Source: Hoeflea sp. YIM 152468 (lineage in GTDB: Bacteria > Pseudomonadota > Alphaproteobacteria > Rhizobiales > Rhizobiaceae). From it: a DNA stretch of 64,000 bases. Each line of letters opens with the position of its first letter. Within the stretch, counting starts at the first letter, position 1. Below the pieces are notes generated by a model, which was not told the DNA's origin, ran no database searches, and was given only the letters and a program-made list of their open reading frames with translations. The position numbers were made by a program, and so were the translations under genes. The stretch is taken from contig NZ_JARGET010000031.1 of NCBI RefSeq assembly GCF_029210485.1, positions 1-64,000 of the forward strand, written 5' to 3'. Of this stretch, positions 1 to 8,229 are shown piece by piece.

Positions 1-237
1 TCTGGAGGAAGTTTAGGGTCTCAGGTCACCGCCGGCAGGCGCAACCGGCCTTCTGGTGGATACCAGCACAGTTACGCGGCGGCCGTTAACACAGCCTCAA
101 TCCGATCATTAAAATTGTCTGCTTCGGGCCCGATGAGGCGTCTGCCTAACTGCCTTGAAAAGAGCCCAGGATAGGGTCCTGTCACTGCGGCGAGGTGTTG
201 GCGCGTCGTGCGCGGACATCGGCTCGACGTGGCTTGA
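1..237. other. left-edge stretch without a supported gene
   Basis: The sequence between the window edge and the stop codon of the AlaX-type gene shows no reading frame with family resemblance, no ribosome binding site and no clear terminator hairpin. The frames that run through it are continuations of antisense frames of the neighbouring gene. It may include the end of a gene lying further left, which I cannot judge. Confidence 0.4.
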
Positions 238-963
238 TCAGGCCGGAAGCGGACCGAAACGGATCCGGAAGCGGCGGTTTTCCTTGCCCTTCTTCTCGAT
301 CTTGCCGATGTGGATCTCGCCGACCTCGGCGGTTTCGCCGACATGGGTGCCGCCACAGGGCTGGCTGTCGATCGCGGAGTCTTCGCCGATACAGACCAGC
401 CGGATCTGGCCCTGACCGCGCGGCGGGCGGACATTTTTCGATTTGATCAGGCCCGGATTGATCATCAGTTCCTCTTCCGAAATCCACTGATTGAAGATCG
501 GGTGATTGGCCTTTACCAACTGCATCAGCCCGGCCGTGACCTCGGCCTTGTCGATGGTGTCGCTCATGTCGAAATCGACGCGGCTGTCGGTCTCGCTGAC
601 GGAAGCGCCGGTGATCGGATAGGGACAGACGACCGACAGAAGATGACAGGCGGTGTGCATCCGCATCAGTTTGTAACGGCGGTCCCAGTCGATGTGCAGC
701 ACCAGTTTTTCGCCGATTTCGGGTGCGGCCTGATCCGGCGCGGGAATGTGAATGATCTCCGCCTTGCTGTCGCCGGTGACGGTGCCTGCAATCGCGATTC
801 TGGCGCCATCGCCGCGCTCGAAAAAGCCGGTGTCACCGGGCTGGCCGCCGGACGTGGCATAAAAACAGGTCTGATCGAGCAGAATGCCTCCGTCTTCGCG
901 CAGACCCGCGACATGCGCTTCGACGGTGGAGAGATAGGCGTCTTTTAGAAACAGAGATGTCAT
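238..963 (-). CDS. AlaX-type alanyl-tRNA editing protein
   Basis: Free-standing editing domain related to the alanyl-tRNA synthetase editing domain. The family hydrolyses Ser or Gly mischarged onto tRNA-Ala in the cytoplasm. The 241-residue protein has both zinc-binding signatures of the family: H-T-A-C-H (H103, H107) and C-G-G-T-H (C203, H207), plus the N-terminal T-S-G-G-Q-P-G-D stretch near residue 37 typical of this fold. Length fits a mid-size AlaX protein. Its ATG overlaps the stop of the upstream unknown gene by four bases (ATGA), so the two are translationally coupled. cysK lies just beyond on the same strand, and cysK plus this editing gene are often neighbours in rhizobia. Substrate specificity (Ser versus Gly) cannot be read from the sequence. 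Confidence 0.9.
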   Translation of the reverse strand: MTSLFLKDAYLSTVEAHVAGLREDGGILLDQTCFYATSGGQPGDTGFFERGDGARIAIAGTVTGDSKAEIIHIPAPDQAAPEIGEKLVLHIDWDRRYKLMRMHTACHLLSVVCPYPITGASVSETDSRVDFDMSDTIDKAEVTAGLMQLVKANHPIFNQWISEEELMINPGLIKSKNVRPPRGQGQIRLVCIGEDSAIDSQPCGGTHVGETAEVGEIHIGKIEKKGKENRRFRIRFGPLPA

Positions 964-1676
964 TGATACTCTTTTGAAAGTTTAATGAATTCGTTGGCTT
1001 CGTCTGCGTTATCAGCATAGCAAATCACGCCGTTTCTCGCAGCCAGCGAACTCTCAGCCACTGGGAGCAACTGAATCGTGCCGTCATTTTTTACAGCTTG
1101 AGAGACGCATCCGCTGGCTATCATCGCTTCGGCGGTTGTGAAACCCATTCTTGTGCTGGCCATTAATTTATCAAAGTCAACCTGCCCAGATTCCAAATCC
1201 GCGGCCCATTCCCAATTTGGAGATGCCGCAAATGTGTAAAAAAACACATCATTATCTGCTTCGGGAAACGCAATCTTGAACTTATCTGCCCAGGAGTTGA
1301 GGCTGGGGCTGCTTTCAACAATTTCATTGAGATCCCGAAAATTTGCTCGCAAAGCAACCGTCATTTCCTTTCCTGTTGAATCTCGAATGACTGGCTCCAG
1401 AATGGATGCCTTTTTGATGTCCCCTCGTGTCACATTGAACTGTTGATCAATATTGCTCTTTATGGAATCGAGACGATCCTTCAAGTTTATCTCTGACAAT
1501 TCAATTCTGTTCAGTAAATTTGCTTCCAGGCTGCTTATTCGTTGATTGGTAACTTGAATTGAAGACTCCAGTCCGCGCAACGACAAATCCACGACAAACC
1601 AGACCCCACCGATCGCTAGCAGCGCGGAGATCAATGAACCTGTTAAAAACTTTCCGAAGTGCATACCGATATCCAC
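960..1676 (-). CDS. unknown single-pass membrane protein with coiled coil, inserted between cysK and the editing gene
   Basis: I do not recognise this 238-residue protein. Near the N terminus there is one hydrophobic segment (about residues 10-30), followed by a heptad-like stretch rich in L, I, E, N and K (about residues 32-85) that looks like a coiled coil, then a soluble domain with aromatic residues (around F-F-Y-T-F-A) and two cysteines near the C terminus. This suggests a membrane-anchored protein with the bulk outside the cytoplasm. The GTG at 1676 has GGAG eight bases upstream; an ATG at 1664 is an alternative start. The gene is visibly A+T-richer than its neighbours and lies 36 bases after cysK, overlapping the next gene by ATGA. 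These features suggest a recent acquisition integrated into an existing operon. Confidence 0.6.
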   Translation of the reverse strand: MDIGMHFGKFLTGSLISALLAIGGVWFVVDLSLRGLESSIQVTNQRISSLEANLLNRIELSEINLKDRLDSIKSNIDQQFNVTRGDIKKASILEPVIRDSTGKEMTVALRANFRDLNEIVESSPSLNSWADKFKIAFPEADNDVFFYTFAASPNWEWAADLESGQVDFDKLMASTRMGFTTAEAMIASGCVSQAVKNDGTIQLLPVAESSLAARNGVICYADNADEANEFIKLSKEYQ

Positions 1677-1712
1677 CGCTGAAGCTCCACAACAAGAGGT
1701 AGCAAAGATAGT

Positions 1713-2744
1713 CTATTCAAATGGTATGGCAATATTTGGATCGCTTGTAAGCCATTCAGGCACCGGCAAATCCTTTGAGGCGAGGAAGTCGGCGTTGAAC
1801 AATTTCGACTGGTAGCGATTTCCATAGTCACACAGCACGGTGACGATGGTGTGGCCCGGGCCCATCTCGCGGGCCATGCGGATGGCGCCGGCGACATTGA
1901 TACCGGATGAGCCGCCCAGGCAGAAGCCTTCCTGTTCGAGCAGGTCGAACACCAGCGGAATGGCTTCCGAATCGGGGATGTTGAACGACATGTCGGGGCG
2001 AAACCCCTCCAGATTGGCGGTGATCCGGCCCTGGCCGATGCCTTCGGTGATCGAGCCGCCCGAGGATTGCAACTCGCCGGTGGTGTAATAACTGTGCAGC
2101 GCCGCGCCATCGGGATCGGCAAGGCCGATCTTGACCGTGTTGGAGTAGCCGCGAAGTCCTTCGGCCACGCCGGCCAGGGTTCCGCCGGAGCCCACGGCGC
2201 AGATGAAACCGTCGACCTTGCCATCCGTGTCGCGCCAGATTTCCGGCGCGGTGGTTTTCAGATGCGCCTGACGGTTGGCGACATTGTCAAACTGGTTGGC
2301 CCAGACCGCGCCATTGGGATCGGATTTCGCGATCTGCTCCGCCAACCGCCCAGACAGCCGGACATAATTGTTCGGATTGCGGTAGGGTACGGCGGGCACC
2401 TCGACCAGTTCGGCACCAAGCAGGCGCAACGCATCCTTCTTTTCCTGGGACTGGGTTTCGGGAATGACGATGACGGTCTTGTAGCCCAGCGCCTTGGCGA
2501 CCATCGCCAGTCCGATGCCGGTGTTGCCCGCGGTTCCCTCGACAATCGTGCCACCGGGACGCAGCAGACCTCTGGCCTCGGCGTCGCGGATGATTTCCAG
2601 CGCTGCGCGGTCCTTGACCGACTGGCCGGGATTGAGAAACTCCGCCTTGCCCAGAATGGTGCAGCCGGTGGCTTCCGAAGCCGCCTTGAGGCGAATGAGC
2701 GGCGTGTTGCCGATTGCGTCGAGAATGGAGTTGAGGGCTGGCAT
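1713..2744 (-). CDS. cysK: cysteine synthase A (O-acetylserine sulfhydrylase family)
   Basis: PLP enzyme that forms L-cysteine from O-acetylserine and sulfide in the cytoplasm. The 343-residue protein shows the fold type II signature: the PLP lysine K44 in Q-S-V-K-D-R, the substrate loop G-T-A-G-N-T-G, and the phosphate-binding G-S-G-G-T. The ATG at 2744 has AGGA at a good distance (CAGGAAATGCC before the start), which favours it over an upstream in-frame start at 2813. It is the first gene of a minus-strand unit running through the unknown gene to the editing gene. The protein belongs to the longer CysK-like branch common in rhizobia, so cystathionine- or sulfocysteine-related activity cannot be excluded. 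Confidence 0.9.
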   Translation of the reverse strand: MPALNSILDAIGNTPLIRLKAASEATGCTILGKAEFLNPGQSVKDRAALEIIRDAEARGLLRPGGTIVEGTAGNTGIGLAMVAKALGYKTVIVIPETQSQEKKDALRLLGAELVEVPAVPYRNPNNYVRLSGRLAEQIAKSDPNGAVWANQFDNVANRQAHLKTTAPEIWRDTDGKVDGFICAVGSGGTLAGVAEGLRGYSNTVKIGLADPDGAALHSYYTTGELQSSGGSITEGIGQGRITANLEGFRPDMSFNIPDSEAIPLVFDLLEQEGFCLGGSSGINVAGAIRMAREMGPGHTIVTVLCDYGNRYQSKLFNADFLASKDLPVPEWLTSDPNIAIPFE

Positions 2745-2906
2745 GGCATTTCCTGATTCTTGCTGTGGTCGCACAGGCCACTGGAGAGTAGGCAGCCAGT
2801 TCTGGCTTCTCAAGGGGTATGTTGCAAGAAAACAACTCCCCGCCAGGACCTGTTGTCAGGGAAAATTTGCCTTGAACCGGCAAAAATGGGAAATCGGAGG
2901 TTCGGG

Positions 2907-2936
2907 TGATCCGGATTGCGCTGGCGGTCGTAAAAA
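2907..2936 (+). promoter_or_regulatory. candidate ECF sigmaE (ChrR-type) promoter of the chrR-like gene
   Basis: TGATCC at 2907-2912, then exactly 18 bases, then TAAAAA at 2931-2936. The known sigmaE promoter of Rhodobacter sphaeroides, controlled by ChrR, is TGATCC and TAAGA separated by 18 bases. The expected transcript start is about 70 bases before the likely start codon of the chrR-like gene. Two further sites with the same spacing precede the SDR gene and the photolyase operon nearby, which makes chance unlikely. Confidence 0.7.
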
Positions 2937-3014
2937 GCGACAACCGAACCTATTGATCTCGGTATCGTGCCAGCGGCACAATGCAGAGCCTGGATGATGG
3001 AAAGCTGGATACGC

Positions 3015-3671
3015 ATGGTGCGTGAACATATCGATACGATCGACTCGCTGCTTGCGCGCTATGTTGCGGGAACTCTGCCTACCCCGGCGCGGGTGCTGGT
3101 CGAAGCGCATTTGGAACTCAAGCCCAAAAACCTGATCAGGGTTCGCAATCTGGAAGCAATGGCCGGGTTGGAGCTGATGGATATCGATCCGGCGCCGCTC
3201 ACCGACCGGGACGCAATGCTGGCTGCGGTGTTTGACTCCAGCGCGCCCGAGAGCGTGGCCAAGAGCGTGGCCGCCGCGCCGGATGATCACGGCAGGGTGT
3301 TTCCCAAGGCGCTTTACGATTTTGTCGGCTTTGACGCGGCCGACGTGCCGTGGCGCACACGGATGCCGGGTTTCAAGGAATATGAGCTTGGCGATATCGA
3401 GGGCTGTCACGTCAATCTTTTCTGGATCAAGCCGGGCCGCACGGTTCCGGCACACACGCATGAGGGCAGTGAGCTGTCGCTGGTGCTTGACGGCGCGTTC
3501 AGCGATTCGCGCGGTCACTACGGCCGGGGCGACATTTCTGTGGCCGATGATTCGGTCGATCACCGGCCTGTGGCCGACAAGGGGCAGCCCTGCATCGGTT
3601 TTGCGGTGATGGATGCGCCGCTGAAGCTGACCGGCTCCTTGCGCCAACTGATTGGCGATATCATCGGCTGA
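3015..3671 (+). CDS. ChrR-like cupin protein with a degenerate anti-sigma zinc site
   Basis: Full-length homologue of ChrR, the zinc anti-sigma factor that holds sigmaE inactive until singlet oxygen appears. The C-terminal cupin site is intact: H147, H149, E153 and H183 in a protein started at 3015, with the same spacing as the ChrR cupin ligands. The N-terminal anti-sigma part keeps the helix pattern (L-L-A-R-Y-V-A-G-T-L) and H5 and H32, but the two cysteines expected at 36 and 39 are lysine and asparagine (H-L-E-L-K-P-K-N). No ECF sigma gene lies beside it, although chrR normally follows rpoE directly. The start at 3015 aligns with the ChrR N terminus and has GGAAAG upstream; ATGs at 2994 and 2997 and a GTG at 2967 are alternatives. 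Whether it still binds a sigma factor is open. Confidence 0.8.
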   Translation: MVREHIDTIDSLLARYVAGTLPTPARVLVEAHLELKPKNLIRVRNLEAMAGLELMDIDPAPLTDRDAMLAAVFDSSAPESVAKSVAAAPDDHGRVFPKALYDFVGFDAADVPWRTRMPGFKEYELGDIEGCHVNLFWIKPGRTVPAHTHEGSELSLVLDGAFSDSRGHYGRGDISVADDSVDHRPVADKGQPCIGFAVMDAPLKLTGSLRQLIGDIIG

Positions 3672-3709
3672 GTGCTGAGTGCTGACTGCTGACTGCCTGC
3701 GCGGCCTAC

Positions 3710-3739
3710 TGAACCGGAAGGCCGTCCGGACCGTAAGAG
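3710..3739 (+). promoter_or_regulatory. candidate sigmaE-type promoter of the SDR gene, overlapping a terminator hairpin
   Basis: TGAACC at 3710-3715, 18 bases, then TAAGAG at 3734-3739. The -10 matches the ChrR-sigmaE consensus TAAGA exactly and the -35 differs from TGATCC at one base. The -10 lies in the loop of the terminator hairpin that ends the chrR-like transcript, so terminator and promoter share DNA. Start of transcription would fall about 25 bases before the SDR start codon. Confidence 0.6.
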
Positions 3740-3758
3740 GTTCCGGACGGCTTTTTTT
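3721..3758 (+). terminator. rho-independent terminator after the chrR-like gene
   Basis: A perfect 10-bp stem (GCCGTCCGGA with TCCGGACGGC) and an 11-base loop are followed by seven T. It lies 50 bases after the chrR-like stop codon and before the SDR gene. Confidence 0.85.
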
Positions 3759-3772
3759 GATGGGAAACGCAC

Positions 3773-4591
3773 ATGATGAGCTACACTGCCACGCCTTCAG
3801 ACGGATCGGCCTGGGTGACCGGAGCTTCGAGCGGAATCGGCAGGGCGCTGGCGCTGGACCTGGCGCGCGCGGGTTTTGCGGTTTATGCCACGGCCCGCAG
3901 CAAGGATGCGCTGGCCGACCTTGAAGGTCTTTCGGATGGTCTTGAAGGCCGGATCATTGCTGCTCCTGGCGATGTCACCGAGACAGAATCGATGGCGGAG
4001 ATTGCCGCGCACATCGATGCCGAGGGGGGTGGGCTGGCGCTTGCGGTGTTCAACGCCGGAGTCTATCTGCCGGTGCATGGCGAGACGCTGAAGGTCGCCG
4101 ATTTTGATGCGAGATTTGCAGTCAATCTGTCGGGTGTGGTCAACGGGCTTGTTCCGACAATCGACAGGATGAAGGCGCGCGGCCGCGGGCAGATTGCCAT
4201 TGTATCCTCGGTCACCGGCTATGGCGGCATGCCGACAAGTGCGGCCTATGGCGCGACCAAGGCAGCCCTGATCAACATGGCCGAAAGCCTGAAATTCGAT
4301 CTCGACAAGATCGGGATCCGCATCCAGGTGATCAATCCGGGCTTCGTCGACACGCCGGCCACCCAAGACAATGCTTTTGCAATGCCGGCCTTGCTGCAAC
4401 CCGAAGACGCGTCCAGACGCATTGCCAAGGGGCTGAAGTCCGCATCTTTCGAAGTCACCTTTCCGCGCCGTTTCACCTATGTGCTCAAGCTGTTGCAGTG
4501 TCTGCCTTACCCGGCCTATTTCGCGCTGATGAATGCGGCGACGGGGTGGAAGCGCCGACCTCTGGAGACCGGTGGTGATCAGCCGGAATGA
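3773..4591 (+). CDS. short-chain dehydrogenase/reductase of the ChrR-regulon type
   Basis: Classical SDR oxidoreductase, 272 residues. The nucleotide-binding T-G-A-S-S-G-I-G lies at 16-23, N-A-G at about 94-96, catalytic S145/S146, and Y159-x-x-x-K163 are all in place, so an active NAD(P)-dependent enzyme is expected; the substrate is unknown. Two adjacent ATGs (3773 and 3776) follow GGGAAA. In Rhodobacter an SDR belongs to the set of sigmaE-ChrR target genes that also includes a cyclopropane synthase-like protein, DUF1365 and a flavoprotein, all present here on the opposite strand. The gene ends convergently with the transporter gene, with 13 bases of overlap. Confidence 0.88.
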   Translation: MMSYTATPSDGSAWVTGASSGIGRALALDLARAGFAVYATARSKDALADLEGLSDGLEGRIIAAPGDVTETESMAEIAAHIDAEGGGLALAVFNAGVYLPVHGETLKVADFDARFAVNLSGVVNGLVPTIDRMKARGRGQIAIVSSVTGYGGMPTSAAYGATKAALINMAESLKFDLDKIGIRIQVINPGFVDTPATQDNAFAMPALLQPEDASRRIAKGLKSASFEVTFPRRFTYVLKLLQCLPYPAYFALMNAATGWKRRPLETGGDQPE

Positions 4592-6044
4592 GCGGCTTCG
4601 ATGCGGGCTCTGAGCGATCTCTGGGCGGTTTCGTCGAGCGGGAAATTCCACATGATCGCGATGCTCGCAAGTTTGGCCGCGATCGGAACCCAGGCATAGG
4701 CCACCGCCAGGGCGGTCAGTCCGGCGCCTGAGGCTGGGCTTGTGACCGGATCGAAGCCAAAAGCTGCCAGAGAAGGGAAAACCAGGCCGACGCCGCTGGC
4801 AAGTGAGAGCTTGGTGGCCAGACTCCAGGCGGCGAAGTAGGTTCCCGAGCGTTGCTCCCCCGAGGCTTCTGTATCGACATCGATGACATCGGCCTGAATC
4901 GCTGGCGGCAGCGCCAGATCGAAGCCAAGCAGCAGGCCGGTGGCGGCGCAAATCAGGCCGAAGCCGATCAGGCTGCCTTGCGGCAGAAGTGGCGCCGGGG
5001 CGAAGGCCGCGCAGGCCGCAAACATGCCATAGCACCAGGCCCGGTGCTTGCCGACACGCCGTGCAGCCCAGGTTGCCAGCGGCACGCCGGTGATGGCGCA
5101 GAGAAAATAGAGAAACAGCAAGGGCCCGCGGGCGTCGGGCAGGCCGAGCCGGGCGGAGACAAAATACAGAAACAACGTTGCCGGGATGCCGTTGGCCAGA
5201 CCATTGAGAAAAATGCCGCGATCAACCGGACAAAGGGCCGGTTGCGGACCAGATGCGCAAGGCCTGATTTGAGATCGAGCCGATTGCGGGAATGTTCGAC
5301 CGGTTCCGGGGTGAAGAGGATTGTCACGGCACCAAACAGGGGCAGCGCAACCAGCACCACCACGCCCAGCACCGCCAGACCATGAATGTTGCCGCCTGGA
5401 CGCTCGAAGCCGATGGCGAAGGGCAGGGCGATGGCAATCAGCGTTCCGATCAGTGTCAGCGCTTCGCGCCAGCCGGTGATGCGGGACCGGCCGTGGTAAT
5501 CGCCCGCCAGTTCCGCGCCCCAGGCCGAGAACGGGATCAGGGCGCAGGTGTAGCCGAGCGACAGCAGCAGCCCCCAGATGGTCAGCCACGATGTTGTCGC
5601 ATCCGGTGGCGGCCAGAACAGCATGAAGGCGGAGAGGGCCGTCAGCGGCAGGCTGATGGCAAACAATGTGCGTCTGCGCCCGAACGCCGGCCGGAACCGG
5701 TCTGCCGCCCAGCCGATCAACGGATCGTTGAGGGCGTCGAACAACCGCACCAGCAGCAGAGCCAGCCCCACCGAGGCGAGCGAAAGCCCCAGCGTCTCGG
5801 TGTAAAAGGTCGGAACCAGAACGTAAAGTGGCAGGGTCAGCGCGGCGAGCGGGATGGCGGGAAGCGCATAGGCCAGGATGCGGGGCAGCGCCAGAGGCAC
5901 CTCCGGATCAGTCCGGCGGGCAGCAGTGTCGGAAGTGGCGGCCAAAGCGATGTCCAATGGATTGGGCCGGTCGTTGTGACGGACCGGTGCCGGATCAGGT
6001 GTGGCCGTGTTTACGTGCCAGACAGCGATCCGGTTCACCGCCAC
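4579..6044 (-). pseudogene. GPH-family (melibiose/cation symporter-like) MFS transporter, frameshifted
   Basis: Two overlapping frames together encode one 12-helix transporter. The N-terminal part has the GPH/MFS signature around D-A-L-N-D-P-L-I-G and R-x-F-G-R-R-R near residues 108-124. Continuity breaks within the five-base A run at 5209-5213 (T run in the gene sense): adding one T joins R-L-I-A-A-F-F to L-N-G-L-A-N-G and restores a protein of normal length ending at 4579. As written, the first frame hits a stop near 4968. The start used is a GTG at 6044, 42 bases after the cyclopropane synthase-like gene in the same operon. A homopolymer sequencing error is a real alternative to a true loss of function. 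Related transporters occur in the Rhodobacter ChrR regulon; the substrate is unknown. Confidence 0.8.
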
Positions 6045-6086
6045 CCTAATCTTGCTGTAGCCGCGGTGATCCGATGGCCGGTTCGG

Positions 6087-7337
6087 TCAGCTGTAAACCA
6101 CCTGCCGGACATTGATATGGCCGGAGCGGAAGCCGGCTTCGCAGTAATACATGTAGAATTCCCACAGCCGCTTGAAGCGCAGATCAAACCCCATCGGCTG
6201 GACCTCGTGCCAGACATTCCGGAACCGCTGCCGCCACTCGGCCAGGGTGCGGCCATAATCAGGGCCGAAAGCACGGTGGCCGACAAGCTCAAGACCCGCG
6301 GCTTCCCCCAGTGATTTCAAGTGGTTCTCGGTGGGCAGCATGCCGCCTGGAAACACATAACGCTGAATGAAATCCGGATTGGCCCGATAGGCCTCATAGG
6401 CTTCGGGCTTGATGGTGATGATCTGCAAGCCGGCGCGGCCACCGGGCTTGAGACACTGCCGCACCTTGGAGAAATAGGCCGGCCAGTATTTCTCCCCGAC
6501 CGCCTCGAACATCTCGATCGAGACAACGCCGTCATACCGGCCGGTTTCATCGCGGTAATCCTGAAAACGCAAATCGACCTTGTCGGAGAGCCCGGCTGCT
6601 TCGATGCGGCGCCGGGCAAATGCCAGTTGCTCGTTGGAGATGGTCAGCCCGGTGACGCGGCAGCCGATTTCGCCTGCGGCAAATTCGGCAAAACCACCCC
6701 AGCCGCAACCGATTTCGAGCACATGGTCACCCCGCTTCAGACCCGCGGCCTGCGCCAGCGCCCGGTACTTGGCAGTTTGCGCCCCTGCGAGATCATTGGC
6801 GCCGTCGCTGTAAAGTGCTGACGAGTAGGTCATCGTCTCGTCGAGCCACTTCGAATAGAACGCGTTGCCGAGGTCGTAATGGGCGGAGATGTTCTTTTTC
6901 GCCTGGGTGCGCGAGTTTGACCGCAACCAGTGGCGGATCTGCTCGATGAGACGTGCAACACCGCGGGCGCCGCCGGCCAGCGTGTTGCCGACTTCGACAT
7001 TGACCAGAAACAATTCAAGAAAAGCGGTGACGTCGGGGCTTTCCCAGTCGCCGTCCATGTAGGATTCGGCGACACCGATGGTCCCGGCGGTCAGCGCCTG
7101 ATGGGTAAGATTCCAGTTGTGCAGGATCAGCACAGCATCCGGGCCTTCGGACCGGCCTTCGATCAGCACCGTGCGTCCGTCCGGCATACGGATCGACAAG
7201 CGTCCGTGTGCCATATGCAACAGCCCGCGCAGCGCCATCTTGGCCTTGGCCGGCAGTCCGCGCAGATAGCCCGACAAATTGTCAGTCGACAGCTTTTCCG
7301 GCCGTTGATGTCCCGTCCAGGTGGCTTCGGTCTTCAC
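6087..7337 (-). CDS. cyclopropane-fatty-acyl-phospholipid synthase-like methyltransferase
   Basis: SAM-dependent enzyme acting on unsaturated acyl chains of membrane phospholipids. The 416-residue protein has the family's H-Y-D-L-G-N-A-F-Y (about 153-161) and the SAM loop V-L-E-I-G-C-G-W-G-G (206-215), and its length is normal. The start is a GTG at 7337 with AAGGGAGG eight bases upstream; longer upstream frames have no such signal. It is the fourth gene of the photolyase operon. In Rhodobacter, ChrR-regulon members of this family take part in methylated furan fatty acid synthesis, so methylation of vaccenate rather than cyclopropane formation is possible; which applies cannot be decided here. 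Confidence 0.9.
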   Translation of the reverse strand: MKTEATWTGHQRPEKLSTDNLSGYLRGLPAKAKMALRGLLHMAHGRLSIRMPDGRTVLIEGRSEGPDAVLILHNWNLTHQALTAGTIGVAESYMDGDWESPDVTAFLELFLVNVEVGNTLAGGARGVARLIEQIRHWLRSNSRTQAKKNISAHYDLGNAFYSKWLDETMTYSSALYSDGANDLAGAQTAKYRALAQAAGLKRGDHVLEIGCGWGGFAEFAAGEIGCRVTGLTISNEQLAFARRRIEAAGLSDKVDLRFQDYRDETGRYDGVVSIEMFEAVGEKYWPAYFSKVRQCLKPGGRAGLQIITIKPEAYEAYRANPDFIQRYVFPGGMLPTENHLKSLGEAAGLELVGHRAFGPDYGRTLAEWRQRFRNVWHEVQPMGFDLRFKRLWEFYMYYCEAGFRSGHINVRQVVYS

Positions 7338-7374
7338 GAGAGCAGCCTCCCTTGTCTCGCCAATGGTCGAAGCG

Positions 7375-8229
7375 TCACGGCTTTTCCACCTGACGGGCGA
7401 GCTTTCCCTGATCGCGAAAGCTCGCACTGGGAGGCGGTGCCGGACGCGGCACATAACGCACTCCCTTGAGCCACAATTTGAGCGCCTCGTAGTGAATGCC
7501 ACCGACGATTTTCCACGGCAAGAACGGAATCTGCAAGAGGCACGCCGAAATTGATTTGCTTGAGAGGGGTTTGCGAGCGCCGTTATAAGTTGCCGCAAGC
7601 AGCGGACCCGACGCATCGGTTTGCAGAATCCGCCATTTGATCTGCTTGCCGGGAACGCTCATGCGAAACCTGTAACGGGTTTCCATTTCGACAAAGGGAG
7701 AGACGTAAAACAGCTTGGAACGGCTCTGCCTGATGCCAGCCGGGCTGATGTCGCCGGGCTCGACCTTGCAGACATAGGTGTGGTGCTCACCGAATGTGTT
7801 GCGCACGGCATAGACCAGCGCCACGAGGTGTCCGCTCGCCGCATAGGCGTAGAAGACCGACAGCGGATTGAAGACCTGGCCGAAGATCCGCGGATAGCAG
7901 GCGAGCGCGATGCGGGCGGCAGGCTGTTCAAGGCCGCCGTCACGCAGCAATGTGTCAATGTGGCGCCGCAACGAGGTTTCAGCCGTACCGCGCAAATGGT
8001 CGGCTTCGTAAAACGACATCAGATTCGCGCCGTTGACGGAAAACAGGGGCGAGAGGCGGTCGGCATCGTCGAGTCGGTCGAGATCGATCAGCAGCGAATA
8101 GACCTTGTAGCGGAACCTGTGACCGACCGGCTTCATACGCTGGTGCATGACATCGCCGACATAAAGACATGCGGACGCTTGCGCGGGCGTGCTTGCTTCG
8201 AGCCAGGGTCTTGCAGCCTGGTCCATCAT
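7375..8229 (-). CDS. DUF1365 family protein
   Basis: Member of DUF1365 (284 residues), recognised from the N-terminal Y-x-G-x-V-x-H-x-R (Y-V-G-D-V-M-H-Q-R), the central N-P-L-S-V-F-Y-A-Y, and V-R-N-T-F-G-E-H-H-T-Y. The biochemical role of the family is not established. It very commonly sits between a flavin amine-oxidase-like gene and a cyclopropane synthase-like gene, as here, which suggests a lipid-modifying function. Its first ATG overlaps the stop of the flavoprotein gene (TGATG); a second ATG follows at 8226. Confidence 0.9.
   Translation of the reverse strand: MMDQAARPWLEASTPAQASACLYVGDVMHQRMKPVGHRFRYKVYSLLIDLDRLDDADRLSPLFSVNGANLMSFYEADHLRGTAETSLRRHIDTLLRDGGLEQPAARIALACYPRIFGQVFNPLSVFYAYAASGHLVALVYAVRNTFGEHHTYVCKVEPGDISPAGIRQSRSKLFYVSPFVEMETRYRFRMSVPGKQIKWRILQTDASGPLLAATYNGARKPLSSKSISACLLQIPFLPWKIVGGIHYEALKLWLKGVRYVPRPAPPPSASFRDQGKLARQVEKP

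Noticed and set aside
2745-2993. possible rpoE gene or remnant before the chrR-like gene
   Set aside because: No frame of sufficient length or sigma-like motif; the stretch carries promoters and leader only.
3672-3697. TGCTGA-type short tandem repeat
   Set aside because: A few imperfect copies only; no sign of function beyond its place before the terminator.
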